In this document: one piece after another, positions 11,479 to 23,468 of the stretch
Layout of the letters: the number at the start of each line of letters is the position of its first letter
Numbering within the stretch: position 1 is the first letter of the stretch
From: Hirundichthys speculiger
Taxonomy: Eukaryota; Chordata; Actinopteri; Beloniformes; Exocoetidae
DNA: 64,000 bases
Direction: 5' to 3'
Assembly (NCBI GenBank): GCA_018398805.1
Contig: JAGFBZ010000860.1
Coordinates: 601,501-665,500, forward strand
Program-made: the position numbers and the translations under genes
The notes under the pieces: generated by a model
Seen by the model: the letters and a program-made list of their open reading frames with translations, nothing else
Told to the model about the DNA's origin: nothing
The model's database searches: none

Positions 11479-12832
11479 CTTTTATGGCTGGCGCATTCTG
11501 AGATAAAGATTCTGCGGTCTGAGGAAACCGATTCCAGGGGAAGCTGTGACGTCTGGAGTTTCATGGTTGATTTGATGTGGCTGTAGTTGGGCTGGGGTTT
11601 TGTTTGTGGCTCTGATGGTCTCTTGCCGGCAGTTGTCTTGAGTTGTGTCTCTCTTCCATCCTTTCTTGGTGGTTTAGTTTATTTTTTTGTACATAATTGG
11701 GTCGGTCTTAGGTATCACTTCCTGAGGGAGTGTTAGGCATTTTTTCTTTTCTTTCTTTTTTTTAAGAGTGGAGAAAGAAGGAAATAAGAAAATATGAATG
11801 CATTAAAGAAGGACAGAGAAAGTATGTGAAGACATTTATATATTTGAAGGACATGAGTGGAAGACACTAGAATGGAAGTGATGAAAAGTGAAGTATAATA
11901 AAGGAAAAATAATTGTAAGTGAGTGGAAAGGTTTTTTGTAGGTGATACCATTCTAAATTTATATTCACTGTAATGAATTTACAATAAGAATACCATTTTA
12001 TTGATTAGTTTATCATTTTAAACATGTTTTCTTATCCTTTTATCTTTTTAACACACATACTGCATGATTCTGCACAAGGTTTTGAAGTTAACACTATAAC
12101 AGTATGGACAGTTTTCTAATAATCGTGGACTAAATATTGGAAGGTGAGCCGACATATTTAGATCCACTTATTAACTATTGCATAACATCTCTCCTGAGTC
12201 TGTTGTAACCCCTTTTGAACTAACATAGATTAGATGAATGTTATTTGTGCAACCTCTGTCCTGTGTTTCAAGTGACAGGTTTTGGAGTTTCAGAGAACCC
12301 CCTTTATGGTGCCATTAAGAGTCCTGTGGCAGAATACGTTGGTGTTTACGACCAGAGTGGATGCTGCCAGGCTTATGGAGCTCGAACACCTTCCAACGTG
12401 CTTATGTCAACTCGGGAGGATCGGAGGATTTCAATAATTTTTTCACATCATTTTGATCCATTGGAGGTCACCTTTTCACTTCATCTGGAGTTGCCACGCT
12501 GGCCTGTCATCTGCGAAGCTGTCACACTGGCCTGTCATCCGACATTTTGGATCTCCTTCTCTTCAAACTGGGATGATCTTAATAATTAAATACATTACGG
12601 ATGTTTATTTTATTCATATTTTACAATATACAGTTCTTATAGAGTTCATGAGTGTATATCAGTTCTATGACATGTTACAGAATGTGTTTATATGTTTTTG
12701 GGTTGTTGGGAGGTTTTAGTATATTCGTTTGGTTATGTTTACATAGAAATCTTTTTATACATAAAGAATTTATAGATATCTTCTACAGTTAGATTTGGAA
12801 AACATGAATAAATCATGTTTTGAGTGGAGATT

Positions 12833-13269
12833 TATTAAGATTTAGAATTAACCATGTAGATTTTAACTTGTTAACTGAGAATTAGCATGAAGAATTGCTG
12901 TAAGTTTCTCAGCTCAGGTTTACGACTTAATTACTGCAACATCCGCTCACCCCCATCACCAGTTTGAAGACCCCAGAACAACAGTTGTTGATTAACTCAG
13001 ACTGTGGGACAGTGACCATCTGGACAAAAGACCATAAAACCCAGGACACGCCTCCTCTGGATCCTTAAAGGAGGGACAGAATTTGATTTCTGTGTGCATT
13101 TCCTGACATCCTTGGTGGTGTCAAGAAGTGTACCATCGGCCGATTAAAATATTCTGCATGGCATAATAATTCTTTGTATACATGATTGTAATAAATTCTT
13201 GATTGATCTTTGCTTCTAGATTTGTCATTTAGGCACCAGATAAAAGAACACGGAGACACAGATTTTTCA
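12833..13269 (+). repeat. 3' LTR of the nested retroelement
   Basis: 437 bp, equal in length to the 5' LTR, ending GATTTTTCA before the TAAC duplication. Its start is TATTAAGATTTAG instead of TGTTAGGATTTAG, so the terminal TG has mutated. A purine-rich stretch (GAGTGGAGA, 12822-12830) just upstream may be the polypurine tract. Confidence 0.9.
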
Positions 13270-16150
13270 TAACCATCGCTTTTGAAAGTTCTGAAATCAC
13301 GCTAACGTGAGCTAACGTGAGCTAACGTGAGCTAGCCAGCAGCAGAGAATTCACGGGGACTTACACATATCGGTGAGGCTTTTGAAAAATCCAAGAAATT
13401 TGTCAAAGATGACCCACGGGCAAAGGTGAAATGGGTAGAAGGTAGAAATGTTTGAATCTAACTTGTGTCAGTGCATTAATTTTCTATGTATATCTACTTT
13501 TTGTAAACTTCTGGAATGCACTTTTTCAGTTTGTAATTCTGATGCATGTATTTTTTATATCAGTCAGTAATGAACATTATTTAAGTTAATGTGAGATATC
13601 AAATAGGTTTGTTTGATAGCTTTATGAAAATGTTTGAGAGGCTTGCCAATAGTTTTTTGTTGGAAAAAATAAATATCTGTTCACCATCTGCTCTGGTTTT
13701 GTTCAGAGTATTGATGTAATGATCTTAGGTATATGTGTGTATTATCGGTTATCGGTATCGGCCTTTAGGAGCTGAAAGTTATCGGTTATTGGTATCGGTT
13801 TTAAAAAACAGTTATTGTGCATCCCTAGTCCATATACACCTGCTAACATTCATTCTTTCTTTCTAAATGTGAAAGCCGCCCGTTCCATAGGCAACAATAC
13901 TTCCCCACAGCGTCAGAGATACATTTAAACTGGCCAGATGGTACTACTCCTCTCCTTTAGAAGGATGCTTGAGAACACAGTATCCATGGTTCCCCCCACT
14001 TTCCCTCATTTCATTTTAAATGAGCTTTGGCTCAGAGAATACCACAGTATTTCAAGGTCATGCTCATATATGCCTTCTTCTTTGAAGGAAAGATCTTGAC
14101 CCTGCATTTGTGGACGGCAGGGTGAACTGTTGTTCCTCAATACCATGAACCGAGTACAATGACAGATTCATGGATATCCAGGACTGAGTTTCAGCCTTGT
14201 CCCCCCCCCCACAGAGATTCCTTCAGATCCTCAGAATCCTTTTACAGGTACTATGCACTGCAGATGATATGAGCTTCGAAGTATTCACAATGTCACAGTG
14301 AGGAACTTTGTTCTGCAACATATTTTTGCCCATCTTTATTTCTGAGAGACTTGCCTCTCTCTCTCTGCCGTTTTTATATCCAAAAAAGTCACTTGTCTGT
14401 TGACAATTAACCTAATTAGGTGCTAGCGGTTCCTCCAGTTGTTTCCTTTGCAGACTCAACGCGTTTGAGATGTGTTGCTGCCGTTTCAGTCGAAACCGGC
14501 TCGCGTTTTTCATGAAATGGCAAAATATCTCACTGTCAGCATTTGATACATTTTATGTTTTGTTTTGGTTTTTTTTCATTAAAAAGAAGATTTTTTCTAT
14601 TAACAATTTAATGGCTTTTTATTAACAATAAACAGAGTAAATCAGAGCCAGAGGGAAGAGCCAGGACTCACACCGGGTGTCTGTAGTCGATGGTGAGGCA
14701 ACGTGAACGCAGGTCAACCATCTACGGGACACGTTGTAGCGTGTGAGTTTACACAAACTAGCGAGCGTCAGTTGTTTTACTGGTAAAAATGCTGCATGCT
14801 CTTAAAGACTGTAGGAAACAGAACCTGTATTTTTCTGTCTTTTACAGCAGTCTGAAGGTCTGAACGTAGTCCAGGTAAGGGGACATCCACATTCAGACAT
14901 GGACGACGTGTCGCGGCTTCGGCCGTCTCATCCTCAGCGTTAGATACAAACAACGACTGCTCTTGATAAGCGCTGACACAGAAAAATGGGAGGAAGCCGT
15001 TTGAAACGTTCAGTTTCCCAAAGAAAGAAGTAACATTAGACTTTGACTTGTTTGCTAAAAAATGAATGAAGGAGCTTTTGGCGCCTTTCATTTGTCTGAG
15101 GAGCTGTGATAAAGATCTCTGTGGATATCTAAATGAAACATTTACAGTAAGTCGCTATAACTCAGAAGAATATTACATTACGGGTATTCTGCACAGTATA
15201 TGTTACTGTCTGGGGGATTTATAAAGCCTTATACATTCTACAGGAAACTAATTACATCAAGTTCTTGGATCTATTACATCTAGAATGACTTATGATCAAA
15301 TGATAAATTAATCTTCCCCAAGCATTCATTTCCATTCGGCTAATGGGCGCTCAGCAGCAACCGCGTTAGCATGAAACTCACTTCAGTTAAAACATTCTCA
15401 GATGAAGACATGAATGAGAAAATCAACTCGTGTGCCCCACCGGTGGAAGAGATGCGAGTGTTTAGACATGAAAACCATGCCATTATTTCATCTGTTCCCA
15501 GAAAAAAAACCCTCAGATTTCTGAAGCGACTCACTGGTTATTAGCCAAAGACTTTCTGAGCCTTCAGAGGAGTATCGGGCTGTGACATACAAACATTGAT
15601 TTCTCACAGGATCATAACAAATTGATCCATTCTCCTGAGGTGGTTTGCCTTTCCAAACAAGATTTTCAGAAATCAATGCGGAGCCCTCGGTCTGCTCCTC
15701 CACTGATGCAACACTGAGCATCGAGAACTGGATGGTAGACTTGTGTGCTTCCAAAACCAGCCCATCAGCTACTTTTTCCATGTTGAAAAAATGTAAATAA
15801 CAAAAAAAAACAAAAAAGAGAGAGAGAAGAAGGAGCAGGGATTTACAAATCAGTTAAATCTGTAACTGTTTTTGTACCAGCTGGAAAGTTTTCTGCTGAG
15901 TCACTTCTCCCTTCCACGACACAAACTATCCCCACAGTTTCAAAAATGAAATGTTTTCTCTTTCTGTCTTGATGCAACATTTCAGATGCATGTTTCCATT
16001 TAATTATGTGCCAGACGGTGTCGGCTGGTGACGGGTCTGGACTGCAGTCAGAGCGGTTTAACTCCCCGACTCTGAAATGATCCTGCTGACATCAAGTGTT
16101 GCTGAAAAAGCAAAGTCTTCCCAGGAAAAAAAAATTCAAAAGCCATTAAA

Positions 16151-17305
16151 CAGTTGAAACCAGACATTTACATACACTGTATAAAAGAAACATAACCTCC
16201 TTTTTTTCCCTTCACTGTCTGACATTAAATCAGACTAAACTTTTCCTGTTTCAGGTCAGTTAGGATTAACAAAATTATTTCTATTTGCTAAATGCCACAA
16301 TAACAGATTTTTTTTTTTTTTTTACATCCATCTCCTCAGTATTTGGTATCATTGCCTTTAAACTGTCTGACTTTTTGTTTCCTTCCAGAAGCTTCTCACA
16401 GTAGTTTGCTGTAATTCTGGTCCGTTTCTCCTGACAGAGCTGGAGGAACTGAGTCAGGTCTGTAGGTTTCCTCGTTCACATGCTTTTTCAGCTCTGACCA
16501 CAAATGTTCACCAGGAATTGAGGTAATTGAGATCAGTCACTCCAGAACATTCACTTTGTTATTTTCAAACCTCTTAGTAACTAATCTGGTGGTGTGTTCA
16601 GGGTCGTCGTCCATCTGAAGACCCATTTGTGTCCAAGCTTCAACTTCCTGGCTGATGACTGGAGATGTTGCTTCAGTATTTCTACATAATGTTCTTTCCT
16701 CATAATGTCATCTATTCAGTGAAGTTCACCAGTCCCTCCTCCAGTAAAACACCCCCACATCATGATGCTGCCACCCCCGTACTTCACAGTTGGATGGTAT
16801 TCTCAGACTACAAGCTTCTCCGTTTTTCCTCCAGATGTAACGATGGTCATTATGTCCAAACAGTTCAGTTTTAGTTCCATCAGACCAGGACATGTCTCCA
16901 GATATGAAGGTCTCTGTGATCACTTACAAACTGTAATCTGTCTCTGTTCTGTCTCTTCTGGAGTAATGTCTTTTCCTGGCTGACTGGTCTTCCAGTCCAT
17001 GTTGGTCCAGGACTGGTTTCTCTGTGGATGGTGACCCTCTGACCAGCTTCAGCAGCATCTTCACAAGGTGTTTAGCTTTTGTTCTGGGGTTGATACGTCA
17101 CATTTAACACTAAAGCAGGTTCACCTCTGGGACACAGAACCGTCTCCTTCCTGAGAACTATGATGGTGGACGTTCCCATGGTGGTTCTACTGGTGGAAAA
17201 ATCGTACACCAGTTAACTCCAGTTAACTCAGATGCTGTCAGTAAACCTGTCAGAAGCTTCCAAAGCCATGACATCATCATCTGGACTTTCCCAAATTATG
17301 GGATG
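16151..17305 (-). pseudogene. Tc1/mariner (Sleeping-Beauty-like) transposon relic with transposase fragments
   Basis: The left end CAGTTGAAACCAGACATTTA and the following sequence resemble the inverted repeat of salmonid-type Tc1 elements. On the minus strand, 16923-16726 encodes SDGTKTELFGHNDHRYIWRK, the first catalytic aspartate region of Tc1 DDE transposases (family SDETK, here SDGTK). Homology continues with breaks to TTTCCCAAATTATGGGATGG near 17300, which corresponds to the N-terminal coding part. The far inverted repeat is missing and the frame has many shifts, so it is inactive. Confidence 0.85.
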
Positions 17306-18427
17306 GCAAATATAAACAAGAGAGATTTCGTTGTCTGAAGATTCTAAGTATATGAATTTAAATACCAAAATTATCAGCATTTTAACTAGTCAAATTAATG
17401 ACAATTTAATCAGCTGCATGAGTGCGTGTAGCTAATCATAATTGATAAAAATGGGATTTGAAATTCGAGTCAAAATTTCTTTCCAACCAGATTTTTTCTA
17501 AAAAAAAACATTTTCAGTCAAAACATACTGTTACTCTACCAGCGAAGTCTTTCCAGTTCAGTAGGCGGCATTGAGGCGATGATGGACCTTCTTTGGAAAG
17601 CAGGATGCACTTCCAGGCAAAGGAAATTACTCCTAATCAACTAATGAGGCCCTTATATGGGCCCAGATTTGAGAACAACTGTTATCTAAATCTAGTTCAC
17701 TGTGTTCAGTGTCTTGGATGAGGAAATAAATAAAAAGAACGGACTGAATCGAAGTTCAAATGTTGCCTGTCTGCAGCAGCAACCAGCAGTGAGCTGGAGC
17801 TGCAGTTACGAGGTGCGTTTTCAGGCTCCATGTTAACAGAAGCGCTGCCTTCGATCTGCTGGCGGTTAACACACCAAACGGACGTTCTTCTGGTCACTAC
17901 CTCTCCAGGACTGCAATCTGGGTTTCAGGTTTCTGCTCAGCTGCATGTACTCCAGACTCCAGATCAGCGTCTTCATCATAACTTGCATCGTGACCAGCCA
18001 ATAGCTCAGTGGTACGTTATTTTTTTACACTGGAGCACAACATTTAGAACAAAACAAAAGAATCTGCAAGACGAGGCTAAGCCTGGCTCAGGATGTGCAT
18101 GAAGGCTGCAGACCAGCATACTAATGGTGCGCTGGGTCAATAGCGTTGGTGGGACAGCTGGAGAAGTGTTCCAGTACTCTCTAAGCATGCAGTTACTGCT
18201 TGGCAGCATGCAGCGGCCTCCTGGGAGGCTGAAAGATGAGAGGTGTAGCTCCAGCTGTTCACCACCCGTTGTCATGCAGAGATGAAGTGCCAATTGACAT
18301 GTTCGCTGGTAAGCTGTTGTGACAGTCCCTTTGTAAATCTCTGGCTGTGGTTGTTTTAACACCTCCGTTCATATCTGTTTGACTTCTAAGTTTTTCCCTG
18401 AGGCCGTTGTTTTTAATACATATATAG

Positions 18428-19562
18428 TAGGGCTGTAGCGATACAGTGATCCCTTATTTTTCGTGGTTAATGGGGACTGGCGCCCCCCCCGCGAAAATCA
18501 AAATACGCGAATGGGAGCTGGAGCCCCCCGAGCCTATAAAATGTGTTTAAAATTTGTTTAAAAACCATAAAAAAGTAGCGAGGCACTGCAGCTAAACAAG
18601 ACAAAGGCTCAACTGTGGTCTTTCTGTTACCTTCACAGCCTCTGGTCTCTGAACCGTAGTAAAGAAACCGTCGGTATTGTGCTATTTTTGGCTTGTAATT
18701 AGCGGCTAACATGCTAACAACAACAAAAGAAAAAGTCCGGTTTTCTCTGCATGGAACGAGCACTTTATTCTGGAACTGCAGGAACTTGTAACATCACACA
18801 GGTTGTATTGTTGGGCTCCTGTCGGTTAACAGAGAATGTAAATCTATACACGCTGGGCTGCTGTTGATGCTCACTCCACTTTTCATCTAACCCCGTTTTT
18901 GTTCTGCAGTCCCACGACACACACACTACATTACCCATAAGGCCACATCATTACCCATAAGGCCACCTTCTTAAAAGGGCCACGCTGGCTCACAACATTT
19001 CTTCGCAGTGAGAGAACGCGCACAACATCCTGTGATGTTTCCGCAATTTTTTCTTTATTTTTTAAATTATATTATATATTTCTGAAAAATCCGTGAATAA
19101 CTAAAACCACGGAACTTAAAGCGCTAATCAGCGAGGGTTCACTGTACACTAATCTCGCGATATGAAACGATACACGATATTCAGCTCGCGATACGATATA
19201 TATTGATATTCATCTTACAATACATTATCATCATTTTCTGAAAGATTTTAAAGGGACAAATGATTTTGGTGACATCTTGTGAGTGTTCCAATGACTTTGT
19301 TTGAATTAATTGAACTGAAAGCATCAATTACACATTATATGGCTGACAGGCAGCTTGTAAATGCTGAACAAAATGAATAAAAGATATGTTGAGAAAAATA
19401 GTTTCATTTATTTAAACAATGCAAATTGTTGCTTGCAAGCTTTTAAAGGTGGGACACGGGGGTTTTGGAAGAAGCTTAGAATATCGATACTCACGGCTGA
19501 AAAATCGATACTCGATAACATATTGATATGTATCGCAGAATTGATAAGATCACTCAGCTCTA
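18428..19562 (+). mobile_element. hAT-like element interrupted by a Tigger MITE
   Basis: Left end TAGGGCTGTAGCGATA and right end GATCACTCAGCTCTA form an imperfect inverted pair. Between them lies A/T-rich sequence with many CGATA motifs. The 701-bp MITE 18444-19144 sits 16 bp inside the left end. The target duplication is not clear. A partial second copy of the right part lies at 20168-20310. Confidence 0.6.
18444..19144 (-). mobile_element. pogo/Tigger-like MITE, copy 2 (complete)
   Basis: Begins CAGTGATCCCTTATTTTTCG and ends GCGAGGGTTCACTG, with TA on both sides (18442-18443 and 19145-19146). Length is 701 bp, the longest copy in the window. It carries the shared frame on minus (18763-18467). 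Non-autonomous. Confidence 0.9.
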
Positions 19563-19569
19563 CATTATA

Positions 19570-20160
19570 CAGTTGAAACCAGACATTTACATACACTGTA
19601 TAAAAGAAACATACCCTCCTTTTTTTCCTTCACTGTCTGACATTAAATCAGACTAAACTGTTGCTGTTTTAGGTCAGTTAGGATTAACTAAATTATTTCT
19701 ATTTGCTAAATGCCAAAATAATGAGAGAGAATTTTTTTTTATGTTCTTCACAGTCAGAGGTTTCACATCCATCTCCTCAGTATTTGGTATCGTTGCCTTT
19801 AAACTGTCTGACTTTTTGTTTCCTTCCAGAAGCTAATTCTGGTCCATTTCTCTTGACAGAGGTGGAGAAACTGAGTCAGGTCTGTTGGTTTCCTCGTTCA
19901 CACGCCTTTTCAGCTCTGACCACAAATGTTCTCCAGGAATTGAGATCATTGATATCAGTTACTCCAGAACATTGACTTTGTTGTCTTTAAACGTCTTAGT
20001 AACTAATCTGGTGGTGTGTTTAGGGTCATCGTCCATCTGAAAACCCATTTGTGTCCAAGCTTCAACTTCCTGGCTGATGACTAGAGATGTTGCTTCAGTA
20101 TTTCTAAACAATGTTTTTTCCTCGTCTTTCCATCTATTCTGTGAAGTTAACCAGTCCATC
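19570..20160 (-). pseudogene. Tc1/mariner relic, second truncated copy
   Basis: Starts CAGTTGAAACC after TA and is nearly the same as the first 640 bp of the copy at 16151, with an internal deletion. On minus, 20159-19959 encodes a stretch with MDDDPKHTTR and KDNKVNVLE, the second catalytic aspartate region of Tc1 transposases. It breaks off near 20160, where hAT-like sequence resumes. Confidence 0.85.
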
Positions 20161-20167
20161 CGGCATC

Positions 20168-20306
20168 CATTTCAACAGCACAAATTGTTGCTTGCAAACT
20201 TTTAAAGGTGGGACACGCACAGGGGTTTTGAAAGAAGCTTAGAATATCGATACCCGCGGCTGAAAGATCGATACTCTATAAAATATCGATATATATATTG
20301 CTCAGG

Positions 20307-20310
<4 letters not shown>
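20168..20310 (+). repeat. Partial hAT-like element end
   Basis: Repeats the segment around 19418-19535 (AAATTGTTGCTTGCAA, GGTGGGACACG, GAAGCTTAGAATATCGATAC) and ends CTCAGGTCTA, like the right end of the hAT at 40615-42346. Confidence 0.6.
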
Positions 20311-20389
<79 letters not shown>

Positions 20390-20397
20390 ATATATAT
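20311..20397. repeat. (AT)n microsatellite
   Basis: About 36 AT units followed by a short A/T-rich imperfect tail. Confidence 0.95.
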
Positions 20398-20399
20398 GA

Positions 20400-21538
20400 G
20401 AACGTCTGGCGGAGTCTCCTGTCAGAAGGAGCTTTAACTCACACCTCCGGCAGAACTTCGATCATGTTCCGAGTGAGGCAGGGGACATTGAGTCCAAGTG
20501 GGCTATGTTCCGAGCCTCTATTGTTGAGGCGGCCGACCGGAGCTGTGGCCGTAAGGTTGTTGGTGCCTGTCACGGCGGCAATCCCAGAACTCGTTGGTGG
20601 ACACCAGCAGTGAGGGATGCCGTCAAGCTGAAGAAGGAGTCCTATAAGGCCTTTTTGGCATGTGGGACTCTGGAGGCAGCTGACAGGTATCGGCAGGCTA
20701 AGCGGGATGCGGCTTCGGCGGTTGCTGAGGCAAAAACTCGGACATGGGAGGAGTTTGGAGAGGCCATGGAGAACGACTTCTGAACGGCTTCGAAGACATT
20801 CTGGTCCACCATCCGGCGTCTCAGGAGGGGGAAGCAGTGCTCCGTCAACACTGTATACAGTGGGGATGGGGAGCTGTTGACCTCGAAACTTGACGTTGTG
20901 GATCGGTGGAGGGAATACTTCGAAGACCTCCTCAATCCCGCTGACATGTCTTCCAATGAGGAAGCAGAGTCTGGGGACTCAGGGGTGGACTCTCCTATCT
21001 CTGGGGCTGAGGTTGCCGAGGTGGTCAAAAAGCTCCTCGGTGGCAGGGCCCCGGGTGTGGATGAGATCCGCCCGCAGTTCCTCAGGGCTCTGGATGCTGA
21101 GGGGCTGTCTTGGTTGACACGCCTCTGCAGCATCGCGTGGACGTCGGGGACAGTACCGCTGGATTGGCAGACTGGGGTGGTGGTCCACCTCTTTAAAAAG
21201 GGGGACCGGAGGGTGTGTTCCAACTACAGGGGGATCACACTCCTCAGCCTCCCTGGGAAGGTCTATTCAGGGGTCCTGGAGAGGAGGGTCCGTCGGATAG
21301 TTGAATCTCGGATTGAGCATTGATGGAGCAGTGTGGGTTCGTCCCGGCCGTGGAACGGTGGACCAGCTCTACACCCTCTTCGGGGTCTTGGAGGGGGCAT
21401 GGGAGTTCGCCCAACCAGTCTACATGTGTTTTGTGGGCTTGGAGAAGGCGTTCGACCGTGTTCCCCGGGGAACACGGTCACCTGTGGGGGGTGCTTCGGG
21501 AGTATGGGGTGCCGGACTCCCTTGTACTTCAGCCCTCA
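20400..21538 (+). pseudogene. LINE ORF2 fragment (linker and start of reverse transcriptase), frameshifted
   Basis: The plus strand encodes a non-LTR retrotransposon polyprotein piece. From about 20409 comes the linker between endonuclease and RT (residues such as DIESKWAMFRASIVEAAD). There is then a TGA stop at 20780-20782, and then the RT start with APGVDEIRPQFL, NYRGITLLSLPGKVYS and FVGLEKAFDRVPRG. The last is RT motif A, normally F-V-D-L-E-K-A-F-D; here the catalytic Asp is Gly. A further stop and frameshifts lie at 21321-21345. The fragment ends in a fold-back near 21538, before motif B. Both ends are truncated. The clade is one common in fish genomes; I do not assign it further. Confidence 0.88.
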
Positions 21539-21539
21539 C

Positions 21540-21660
21540 TCCCTGAGGGCTGAAGAAAAATTCATAGAAAAGCTGCTTCTCTGTATAAGCCTCATGGTTT
21601 AAAGCGTGGGACAAAAGTAGCGGCTTATAGTCCGGAAAATACGGTATATATGGTATATAC
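21540..21660 (-). repeat. MITE-end fragment (TACCGTATTTTCCGGACTATA type)
   Basis: On minus the sequence reads TACCGTATTTTCCGGACTAT followed by AAGCCGCTAC, a terminus I recognise from common vertebrate/fish repeats. Only one end is present, next to GGTATATA tandem remnants. Confidence 0.5.
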
Positions 21661-23468
21661 ACAGTATGGCATGGTATATATACGGTATATACACGCAGCC
21701 TGCCAGTCACATCACTGGTCATCCTCACTTTTTCCAATACCAATTTTACTTCCAGAGGAAATTTTAAATAATTGCAGATATAAATGAGCCTCACCTCCAT
21801 CTGTCCTCTCATATTTCACTAACAAACCCAGCTTTCAGGAAATGAAGTCCAGAGTTGCAGTTCTGCATAGTGATTCGGCCATTATTGCCACGATGAGGAA
21901 GAAAGGCAGGGTGACAGCTGTTTGTAAAACCTGAGTGCACTCACTCAGGAGAGGGACATTTTTCTCAGCAGTCCCCCCCTCCCCCTCTCCTGTCTGCAAG
22001 CAACTGTATTGTTCCCCGCCGCTATTCTCTCTGTTCGCCTCATTAGTTCAGAGGCAGGAAACCAAATTACGCTCAATTACAAAGTCATCAAAGGCCATCT
22101 GAAGTCCTGTCTCAGCAAGCTGGCCAAAGAACAAGGGGACGTGCGCACAAAACAACCCTGGACTCGCTTGCAATGGGGACGAGGAGGAGCTGTTTCATTG
22201 ATGAGGACGCTGCCCACTTTTAAAACAGAATCATTACTGAAGGACAGGAGAGTCTCTTGGCTTTCATTGAAATAAACAAGGACTTAATTCTTTTTACACT
22301 GTGATTACAAGAAAAACAAGACACCGCTGAGGCGTTCTCACAGGGCAGATTCATTGTCTCAGTTATTGGCTTAATTTTGAAGACTTCTTGCCAAATTGTA
22401 ATGTTTCTCTCGCAAACAGACGAGCGGCTGATAATGAGAGCACAACAGGATTCGTCACTGAGTGAATCCTGTTTTCGATGAGAAACCTGTTCACTCTTAT
22501 TATCTGCTAAATGCTGCTTGGCTTCCACCGCTTGCTCGGGAAAGGAGAGATTTTTTCTTTTATTTTTTGGAAACGAGGCCATTCGGTCTGAGGTTTGTTC
22601 TTGTCTTCTTGTCGTCCGGGACCCCAGGGAGCCTCCAGAAAAATAGCACACAGGACGAGCCAAAGCGTGTCTGAGTCCCGTTGACGTGATGCATTCCAGC
22701 GGCGTCTCTGAAGCCCGAGCATCCGTCAAGCAGGTGAAAAAAAATGCGGGACTAAACTGCGAGCTTTTACTCTCTAAAGGACGCACTTGTTATTTTGTCA
22801 ACATGGAGGTGGATCTGTAGAGAGCACGAAGATTTCAACAAACACCTGCGCCTCTCCATGAAATACTGAACAACGACAGCATCTATTCCTTTAACGCTGA
22901 CGTCTCGTAATCTGAAAACAGCTCATCACAGATACAATATCTTTCTCTGTAAACTTGCCCAGTTGATTTTTCTTTTCACCCCCAGTCCGACTGGTGGATG
23001 GCTCTTCCCTGAATGAGTTTTGCAGAAGACGCTGCTGAGTTTTTTAGAGTAAAAACGGCTTTAAACCACTTCTACTAGCAGCTCCCTGCCGCTCATTCCC
23101 ACGGATCCGTCTGTGAACTCTGTGCCCTCTGCAGGTTTTTGTGGGCTTTACCCAGATGTTGACGGAGAAGCTCACACCTTGAGTCAAATCTCAGGACTGT
23201 TGAGCAGCCGCCTCCTTTTTTACCGGTACAAGTAGGTACAGATGGAGTAAAGTGATGCAAAGTGACTTTGAAGCAGTTGATCCCCAAAAAATCTGCAGTT
23301 TTATTAAGCCGAGACACAGTGAAAATCCATAAACGTCTAAAAAGAACCACAACAATGGATTACATAAATGCGAGTTGACATTTATGGACTCTCGCAAGGT
23401 TATCTTGCAACGATAAAACCTGAATCTACAGTATTTTTGCCTTTTTCAACAAAAATGAACTTACAAAT

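Larger units (their letters stand above)
7939..13269 (+). mobile_element. Complete LTR retroelement, non-autonomous, nested in the hAT element
   Basis: Two 437-bp LTRs (7939-8375 and 12833-13269) of high identity flank 4457 bp. The target duplication is TAAC (7935-7938 and 13270-13273). A primer binding site of the tRNA-Trp type starts one base after the 5' LTR. The interior has a hairpin array (8638-8951), a 53-codon frame (9375-9533), T/G-rich stretches and a 60-bp tandem duplication (11359-11478). I see no protease, reverse transcriptase or integrase motif in any frame, so it looks like a large non-autonomous (LARD-like) derivative of a retrovirus-like or Gypsy-like parent that must have supplied proteins in trans. 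The two LTRs differ at a small number of sites, so the insertion is probably fairly young. Confidence 0.88.
7337..13827 (+). mobile_element. hAT element with BED-finger transposase relic, split by an LTR element
   Basis: TIRs are TAGGGGTGCACGATAA and TTATTGTGCATCCCTA. Flanks are gaccatat (7329-7336) and gtccatat (13828-13835), 7 of 8 identical. From 7788 the plus strand encodes a BED-type zinc finger: Met-Ala-Ala-Ile-Ile-Trp, then a Cys-x2-Cys pair, and after a TGA stop at 7876-7878 a His-Leu-Lys-His segment. The LTR element 7939-13269 is inserted exactly there. Beyond it, about 13378-13430, the frame AFEKSKKFVKDDPRAKVK resembles the start of the transposase region after the finger in ZBED-like hAT proteins. 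The rest of the transposase is gone. Without the LTR insert the element is about 1.16 kb. Confidence 0.85.

Noticed and set aside
12245..12589. 114-codon plus-strand frame near the 3' LTR as an envelope-like gene
   Set aside because: No signal peptide, membrane segment or furin-like site, and it is too short. It contains a short internal duplication (TGGCCTGTCATC) and is probably non-coding.
14777..15781. Two minus-strand frames of about 100 codons as possible host gene exons
   Set aside because: No recognised domain, no matching splice borders, and the location is inside the 31-kb intron; chance frames are more likely.
20642..21223. 193-codon minus-strand frame
   Set aside because: Antisense to the LINE fragment, whose plus-strand motifs are unmistakable.
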